DNA of 64,000 nucleotides from Acanthaster planci (lineage: Eukaryota > Echinodermata > Asteroidea > Valvatida > Acanthasteridae). Position 1 is the first letter of the stretch; each line of letters begins with the position of its first letter. The position numbers and the translations under genes were made by a program. Below the pieces are notes generated by a model, which saw only the letters and a list, made by a program, of their open reading frames with translations, did not search any database and was not told the origin of the DNA. The DNA lies in contig NW_019091551.1 of assembly GCF_001949145.1 (NCBI RefSeq), forward strand, positions 454,761-518,760, read 5' to 3'. Positions 52,801-61,800 of this stretch are shown one piece after another.

Positions 52801-55800
52801 ACATGTACCTCATGTCTTGACTTAAGAAAATCAGAACACTCTAAGGCATGCACTTAGACTAACAGAATTGAATTCCAATTGCCAAAACATATAGCTTTGC
52901 ACATAGTCATACACAATAGTGTTTTAAGTAGAATTGACTTCTTCAGTGCAATGCTGTCAATGCGCATGTATTCATTACTTCATACAGGTCTTTGAAGCAG
53001 TGAAGGATCTGAACAAGTGTAAGAGAAAAGCACTTTTAAAAGTGATAAAAGGATAGTATATTGTGTACATATGTACCAGTACTAGGACAGAACACAGTCA
53101 TTCTGTTGAACATGTTCATGTACGTGCAAACTTTTAGCACATACATCTACATGTATGCACCGGTACAATATACATGTATATGCCTAATGTACAAAAGAGA
53201 GCTGTACATGTACCTGTTTGCTCTAGTGATCAAGCTTTGTTGCCAAAGAAGAACTTATTGAAACAAATACAACAGAAATGGTGTGGAAATGGAGATGAAA
53301 CTCTGCACAGTGTTTACTTTTCGATGCATTTGCAACAGTAGCACAGCTATTGAAAACATACATCTTCAGATACACACGTAGTCTTCAATTTCATGTCTTT
53401 ATCGTGATTTGCAGGTTATGGTGTTACTTTTCTCACTGCTGGGTGAAAAGTTATGCATCTCCCAATTGTGTGGGTTGATTTCCCACACCCTGAAGCCAAT
53501 CGCATCAGTTAATAGATGGGGATTGTCTTTACAATAACAAGTGAGGTATCAAATAACAAGGATGGGGCGCGGCCATTGAACAGTTGCTAGAAAGTAAGGA
53601 TAATACATTCTCATCGGTTTGTTCTACAGTTGGAGAGTATAAAGATATTCATGCTCATATACATGTATGTAGCAGCTTATAAATGCACGTAAGTTCAGTT
53701 AACTCATTGCTGCCTTTTGTGAGCTTATGTACATGCACATACAATAGTTCATATAACTTAAGCTGCCATCTTCAAAAAGTACTTTTCAATTGATTTTGCA
53801 TGTACATGTAAGTGATAGGATTTCTGTAAACGTACATACTGTACATTTACATACAGTAAGTACACTGTACTTTGATGTTTAAAGTATTATCTTAAAACAG
53901 TAACAGCAAAATTTGTTGTGTTGGTTTGATCAAAGTACCGAGAATATGGGACTCATTCGAAGCCAATATCGGCTCATCTGTGGTAAGTACTGGTACTGAG
54001 ACTACATGTGTACATGTACGTATGCTCTGTAACCTGCTGTGTACGTGTACACTGTACTATATGCAAATCTACACTGGAGAGATTCATGGGCAATTTTTTT
54101 CTGATAAATACAGTGTACAATTTCTGTCATGATTCCTTTTAGACTGCTGCATATGTGCTAGGCAAAGTTGTACTGTACATGTAATCAAATCATCACAGTC
54201 ACAAGCAAAGATCGTATAGCGCCGAAGGCGCAAGATGGATAACTCTGCCCAAAAGGTGTAATTACCATGGGTACCATTTGAGCAAGCGATACGCCTGCGC
54301 GGTTTACAGTTATACTTGGGCGCAGGCTCACAAGGTGCATGTGGTTGCCACGGCGCCTGCGCCTATGCAGTAATGTGCATTGTGCAGGCGTATCACTTGC
54401 TCAAATGGCGCCTATGCGATTACAACATTTTATGTATATTTACGGTGAAGTTCGCCATCTTGTGCCACTTCGCGGCGCTGTATGATCTTTGATCACAAGT
54501 CAGTCCTACTTGTATATGTAAGTCACCCTGTTGAAAGTCAAGGGGCAAGCTTTATACCCTACTTGCATTCAAATGAATTGTCATCAAGGCATTCCTTTCC
54601 ACTGTTACACACTAACACTGTTACTGTACCTTAGAATATGACATGTATTTTGATTTGCAGAAGGACTTTGGAGTGACTGGCTTATAACTAGAGCCTTATT
54701 TGATCCTCGTTGCAACGGTTGTAATTGTCTACTTGAAAAACAACTTGCAACTAAGCTGCAATTATTGTTGATGTTTGTGTTTGTCAGGTTTCTCCTTCAC
54801 TTGGACTTTGGACCACAGTCAAGAAGGGACACAGCAAGATGACAGTTATCGTCCCAAAAGGTATCATTCAGTCAAGCACATGGTGATTTGCTCATTTGTA
54901 GCTGGTTTAAACAAATCAAATAACTGACCAACTTGGATACTGTGACTGTAGCATTATGGTCATGCAAAAAAAAACCTGTGAATGTGCTTCCCTTGTACTG
55001 TACATGTACACTGTAGCTGCTTAAAGATAAAGCCTTAGATACATGTACATTATATTCCTCAAAACAAAAGTCACAGGGTGTAAAATTTATGAATCTTGAC
55101 AATTTTCTGAAAAACATGCATACAATTTATAAAATGTGTATACAGGTAGCGGTACATGCACCTCCAAAAGAGTGATTTAATTTCCAGTGCAGTAGGTTAA
55201 CCCTAACACTACCAAATCCTCCAATTTTAATACGATTTTACATACACCCTAGGGGGTTAGGGTTAATGTCATTTCGTTTTCTGTAACCTATGTAGGGGAT
55301 TACTTAGTGCAAATTGCATTATGGATTGAGGGTAGTCAATTCTCTAAGCTGTACCATGCTGTAATATGCTCTACCTTATTCGTGTCATCATAGAGCTCTA
55401 TGGTATCACTAAGCTCAAAATTTTGAGTTTTCTAGTCCTTTGATAATCTTGTCAGATCTGGCGTTCTGTCGCAATTCATTTCGGGTGTAGCCAGAGCCAG
55501 TGGAAGGCTGCAGGTCCTCAGTGAGGTGCAGCATCTCTCGGAATGCATGATGGAATTGTGGGTGCTTAAAGCCATAGAGGAGTGGATGAACAAAGGAGTG
55601 CATTAAGAAGACCATGCCAGAGAAGACAGCTATTCTCTTGTTGTCTGGGATGATCAGTGCAATCCCATAGGGTAGGTTGAGAAGGAGGAAGACGCAAACA
55701 TTAACAAAGAGATTGACGGTGGTGCTGTGCTGATGCTGCTTGAGACGTGCCTTTCGGGACTCATGTCCAACACCCCAGTCAAAATCAGAGGGTTGCATTG

Positions 55801-58800
55801 GGGTGGCTGTGCACTGCTCCGTCTGATGTCTGAAGTTTCGTCGTATGGTTTGGAAGATGAGTGAGTAAGATGTGATGACAGTAGTCATTGGAACAAGGTA
55901 GAAGACCATAGCGATTGCAAGGCGGTGATCTTGTTGCCGAGGATGTTGAGACACATCAGTGCAGATGTGGGTGTTTTTGTCATAGCCAAGCTTACCAACA
56001 TTGCAAAGAGGCGGGACCAGTACAATGAGGAATGGGAGAAGCCAGGCCACTGATATCATGCCAGCGATCTTGGTTGGCATATGCCACCATTGGTATGTAC
56101 TGGGCGAGGCCACAATGATGAGCACACGGTTGAGGGCAATTCCAGCAAGGCTGTATAAACTGGCCCCAATGCTGGTGAGCAGGACGAGCCCAGCGAGTTG
56201 GCAGGGCACCTCGCTGGCCAATGGCCAGCCCTCCAAGCTCAGAAGGCCCACCACACTCCACGGCAATGACAGACCGGTCATCAGGTTGGCCACGCTCAGG
56301 CAGACCACAAAGGCATTGGTGGTGGTCTGGAGGCTTTTGGAACGGATCACAGCCACAATGACCATCACATTCCCAATGATGGCCAGAATGGACGTTATCA
56401 AAAACACAACTCCAATGCCCACCCGCTCACTATTGCTGAAGGTCAGCTCAGCTGGGTTGATGGAGGTGGCATTCACAGTGCTTGTCATGTTGGTCACATT
56501 CTTCATTTTGTCAAATTTAGTTGGTGTGGTGTATTAGGCAAGTATGTCCTTGCTACATGTAGTTTGCCCAGACTCTCCGGTATCTGTGTCACCATCAAAG
56601 CATCCCTTATTTACAAGCACACCAAGTCTGCTGCACCAATGGTGCTCTTTAAAAGCATAGAATTAAAATTTTTCAAGAGGCAGATCTTTTAACAATGAAA
56701 ACTCGGTCACTCCTAGAAACCACAAGGAGTCAGTCACACTTTCTGTACCTTAAGTGTCAGTGTCAAATCCAGAAGTGATTTGAAATAATAGTGTTGTACA
56801 TGCACATACACTTTACATGTACAGCATATTTGAAAAGCCATGATGACGTGTATAGAATGGTTGTATCTACTCTTGCTCTCATCAAAGTCAAAAGCAATTT
56901 GAACATGCACGAGAATTTGCATACAATGTTATTTTTTAAGACTTTTCACTTGCACTTTCTCTGGAAAAGTGACACACATTTACACAGTAATTGAAACTTG
57001 GTTAAGTGAGTAGGAAAACAGAGAGAGGAGTATTTGACATGCAGTATTTCTTTTTCAAGGTTTTGGTGTCAAGGAAACAAAAGGAGGTAGAGGTACATGT
57101 AACCTGTGGTCAGCTTGTGTCAGATTGCTTTATCTTTGAAAAATAACTTGCCTTTCCCAAGCATATGTTGAAATTTGTCTCCCTGAAAATGTGAGCTTTT
57201 GAAGACCTTTTAGGAGGTACTTAACAGTCTTCAAATATGTCAACATCTAGGGTTTTGGAGATAGATTGGCCACCCAAAACCCAGTATACAATGCATTCAT
57301 TGGCCAAATATCAAGACAAGAAAAATAAGAGGCATTTTCTTTACACAACCAAACCAATTGGGCCGATTTCAGAAACAGGCGAGGTCAAATTTTTGTTTGT
57401 GTTGGGTTGATGATGTAACGGGGGTGTGCACACTAAGCGTGCATGAAGATGCACGTAAGCTGGCATCATTGCACCTTAAATGCCGTGGAACAAGGAGTTT
57501 TGCTGATGAATAGAAAATACACAATAATACTAGACATTTATAAATACATGTACATGTACATCTACATGTACCTCAACACAGTCTCCCTATTCAACAGTGT
57601 ACAACATGACTGTGTATTGACATTTGATAATGGCCGCTGCTTAAATCATGCGCTGGCACCTGGATATGAGACAGTTGAATCGGTTATGATTGGTCAAGTG
57701 TCCGTGTGCACACGGCTCGCCACGCTCATGCCTAGTCTATATAAGGAGATTCTTTTGGACAGTTTGCACGAGGAATATACTGTAAAATGGGCGGGGATGT
57801 TCAGGAAAATGAAAGTAAAATTCTAGAACAAAATTGTTGGAAATCTATCATATATTGACTCTTTTGACTGGTATTTATGAATGAGAATAAAGTATCTTAC
57901 ATACTATGTGCTTGGCCGGTCTTAAACTAACATTCAAGAGACTGGGAATGCTACTAATGCCCAAGCCGTAGTCGTGTCCATTCTCCTGAGTCAGTCTTCA
58001 ATGCACATTTAAGACTGGCCAAGCAAATATTTATTCTCTTATTAATCCTTGAGTTGCATAAACCCAAAATCTTACTCGTAGCTGGTCAAAATAATTGGGA
58101 AATTTATTCTGAAATAAGGGAGCATGAGTCCTTGAAGTTGGAGTGGAACGTAATGTATTTGCCTGACATACACTTGCGTGTGCAGGTTCACTTGTGTTCA
58201 CATGCAGTGGCAACAGACTTTACACTGCGGAGAATAACAAGGTCAGTGTACATGTAGGAGTATCCGGACCTGTTTTGGACAGTCAGTCACGTATGATGTG
58301 TGTGTTACTCACAGTCTTGAACATTGCACAAATTATTGTACTCCCTCCTGAGTTGAGTATCCTGTGAATGAATATTATTCAAAGGCAAATCAAATCAGGA
58401 TGGAGTCTAATCAATTGTGTAAGGTTCAAGATTGTGCTTAACATGTGCATTTACATGTGCAGCCTCTAGAAAATGACAGGAACCCATGAACATGCCTGCC
58501 ATGTCTTCAGTTCTCAGTATGTCACGGAAAAAGGGATAAACACATTTTGGATTCTTAAATAGTGAAAGTGATTAGATTCGATTCCTATCACAGTTGCTAT
58601 GATTTACTCATCAATGAATGAGGATAAGGGCATGGAACCTGTCTATGTTGGGGGTTTTGTCCCAAACCTGTTGGTGGTCCCAGTAAGCACAGCACCGCGA
58701 CTGTGATGGTAGGTGCACCACAACACAAGCAGTTGACGACACTTATCCCAAAACTCCTTGGCATATTGCCTATCTGCGACAAACGGAGGGGTTAAAAATC

Positions 58801-61800
58801 TACCCTTATTGTGTTGAGCGTTGTCCGGGAATGATCGCTTCAATGCATTATTGCACAGAAACCTGCAGAACACCAATTCTCAGTTTACGAGATTCCAGTT
58901 CAAAACTATATAAAGTACACAAGACTAGAGTATTTTTTTTTAGTCAAAAACACAACAAATCATGCACTTAAACATGATGCATGGAGCAATCAATGTAGTG
59001 GACAAGAACCATTCAAGAACATTGCATTTTGAGCATGCCTCAACTGCAAGACTCGCATATAAACATTCACCCTACCCCTTCCCCTGACGTTTTGGCGTCA
59101 CCGGCATATCATTATACATAATGAACATTTCTGAAATGGGCAAAAAAGGGTCTTGTGGGAGCCCATATTTTCAACATTTTTTTGACCATAATTGAGAAAA
59201 CTTTTTCATTTTTTCATGTTAATTTTAGAAAATGGTCTTGTCACCTGTGTATGAAGGTTGTAATTGGGGGAAGAAGGGTTTGTTTTTATAGCCTGTTTAA
59301 TTTGGAAGTTTTAAAGAAATACATGTAATTTCATGCTGTTTATACATAGCCTCTAAAACTGCAATGCTGAACATGTTTGTAAGCTTATAGTCTGAGTCAA
59401 ACAACTTGGGAGAACAACAAAGCATGAATTTTTGCCAATTAAAATTGAGCCCAAACACATCCACAGAATTATTCTATTTTAACCAGCTGACAAAGATTTC
59501 AGTGCTTTGCTTAAGGCAGCTTTTAGTGGATAAATAGCGGATACCCATGAGTTTTGTGTGGAAACATATGTTCATGTATGTATTCACATGTGTCTCACAA
59601 TTTGGTGTGAGGTACCGGTACATGTACAGCTACAGAGAAATGAAATCAGAATGTGTGAATTTTGCATGAAATACTCTTATTGAAAAAGTTTCAGGGAAGC
59701 GTTTTTCTGTGGAGTAAGAGTTACCAAAGGACTTACTTCAATTGTAATCACTTTTAACTGGAGATTGAGTCCAAATCATGAGTTGAGTGACTGTATGGCA
59801 TGTTGACCAACACATGTACTGTACATTGACCCGTTGTTCATCCAAACAGAAATTGAAACCCTGGCCTCTCACTCCGCCCTACATGATTTGATTGACATCA
59901 AGAAGTAAAGTTTCACAAAGAACAGAGAGCAAGTGTTAATGATTTACATTAGGTGTTGCAGAATATAACTTGCATGCAATAGGTTTGTTCAAAGTGAAAG
60001 AAATTATATACATGTTGTACTGTCAGAGATTTGTTTCGAGTAACAATAATTAGCGTGTTCTAAGATGTGAAAGTACAAATTTGGAACCCAAGGTCAAAGT
60101 TTAAGGTTTGAGACAGCGTTGAAAGTTAAATTTACCCATTTAGAATGAGGCAGAATGTCATGAAAGCTGTGTAGATATTTCAGAGTTTCAAGCATGTGAT
60201 AGAAGTCTTCAAGAAGTCTTGGTACAAATCATGTTTTTAGGATAGCATGAATGACAAAATTTAGAAATTCTTGTGGATATTTTGAGGAGGTGTTTCTCTG
60301 ATCACAAGCATTTTTGTTACCAAATTGAGCCGTTGTAGTTGAATAACAAATTGGAAAAAAAAGACTGGAGGTACATGTAATTGGTATTTGAAGCGGAGAA
60401 TTTCAATCATAGTTCCATATGGCACAGCTTGTAGAGCACTTGAAAATTCAGGTGTGGGGTTCAAGCTCTTGTATAGTCAGTCTTATTCCCATCTCATCTA
60501 ATAGCTAAACTAATTACAGATAGAATCATTATGCTATTTGACTGTCTTTTTAGCTGTGATAGGAGCACCTTTCTACTTTCTTGTTATTGTCCCCAGTGAA
60601 GAGCTGCCTCAGACAACACCAGCTAAGTACGCCTTGCCCCGGAAAGCCAGTCACTCCACCCAGCCTGTACCTGTCCTACCAGTGCCCCCAAAGGCCCTAA
60701 AGCCACCCAAGGTGCCCCGCCCCTACAGTGAACCCAGCCTCAAAAAGTCCAAGAGGAACAGTCTGGTCAAGAATCTTCTAGTACCAGTGAGTTGATGGCC
60801 TGTGTTTGTTCCAACAAGAAACTATACTAAAACAAAGGGAAATGTTGCACAGGCAGTTCACAGTAGCTTGAGCATTAAAACCCTGCTTTACAAAGGAATG
60901 TACATGTAAGCGCATTTAAAAGCTTGCTCAAATAAACTGATGACAAATGGCTCTTGTTCATGCCTATTTACTTTAGCAATAACCTCAAATTTCTGCTTTA
61001 GGCAGTCTTAACTCCTATAAACTGTATATGTAAGAGGCCATTTCACTTACATGTGTATAAAAACCTCAAATCTTATCTCACTGCAGTCTGTTGAATGTGG
61101 ACTGTGGGTACTACAGACACCCATGTCATGCATGAGAGATGGCTTGCTTCAGGTTTACTGTGCTTTTTCAAATTTGAGACCTTCATTTTCTTTTTTCCTT
61201 CTGTTTTGTTTGGTGGGGGAAATACGGAGCTCACACAGTCACAAAATCAGGTTCCGGTCATTGAGTTCACACTTTTTGTTTTTGTTTGTTCTCAGAGCAA
61301 GGAGGAGATAACTGAGCAGTTTTGTAAGATATCAAGACAGCGGTCACGCTTTGTGTCTCAAGGTAATACTTAACCCTTACACTCCTCAATCCTTCACCTG
61401 TTGGAGGACTGAGGGGTGTTAGGGTTAAAGAATTGTTTAATACTGCAGTTTGCTTCTTTTACGTACATGTAAGCTTGTAAAACATTTTTCCGGATTGAAT
61501 TAATTTTGGGGAGGCTTCAAAATTCATTTGAAAAAAGAGTACTCAGTTTTTCATTAGCTATTTTGGGCATCGGTGGAAACAGCTAATTTAGGCTTGGAAG
61601 CTACTGGCTACATGGCAAACTTTTCAGTTACCTTTAAAGTTAAGATGAGATCATGAAAACTGAATAGGATAGACACTTACATGTAGGAACATCATACTTA
61701 CAGTAACTACACTTTCTGAAGATGCCATTTTTGGAGGAACTATTTTCTTTGTCACTTTCCTAGAACCCCTGTTCCAGCTTTACCAGGAAGACGCCCGCAG

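Larger units (their letters stand above)
43576..54787 (+). other. RhoGEF intron 4 (11.2 kb)
   Basis: Starts GTGAGT, ends TTTGTCAG. It holds a 30-bp inverted-repeat unit, a tRNA-derived SINE, an hAT-like MITE and TACATGTA clusters (51246-51297, 52775-52812). The stretches 44320-52170 and 52500-54200 show no supported gene. A more CpG-rich patch lies at about 49150-49400. Confidence 0.6.
54861..60596 (+). other. RhoGEF intron 5, host of the nested GPCR
   Basis: Starts GTATCA, ends CCCCAG. It contains the GPCR gene on the minus strand, two small hairpin elements and a TATA-box sequence. The region 58030-60590 shows no supported gene. Confidence 0.6.

Noticed and set aside
54661-54787. Alternative acceptor at 54660 extending RhoGEF exon 5 upstream
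   Set aside because: In the required phase the frame ends in a stop (TGA) inside the exon before the donor.
57443-57826. 127-codon plus-strand frame
   Set aside because: The frame overlaps TACATGTA repeats and the TATA-box candidate; no domain is seen.
60418-60475. tRNA-like string (GGCACAGCTTGTAGAGC and GGGTTCAAGCTC)
   Set aside because: The B box departs from consensus and no cloverleaf stems form; at most a decayed SINE head.
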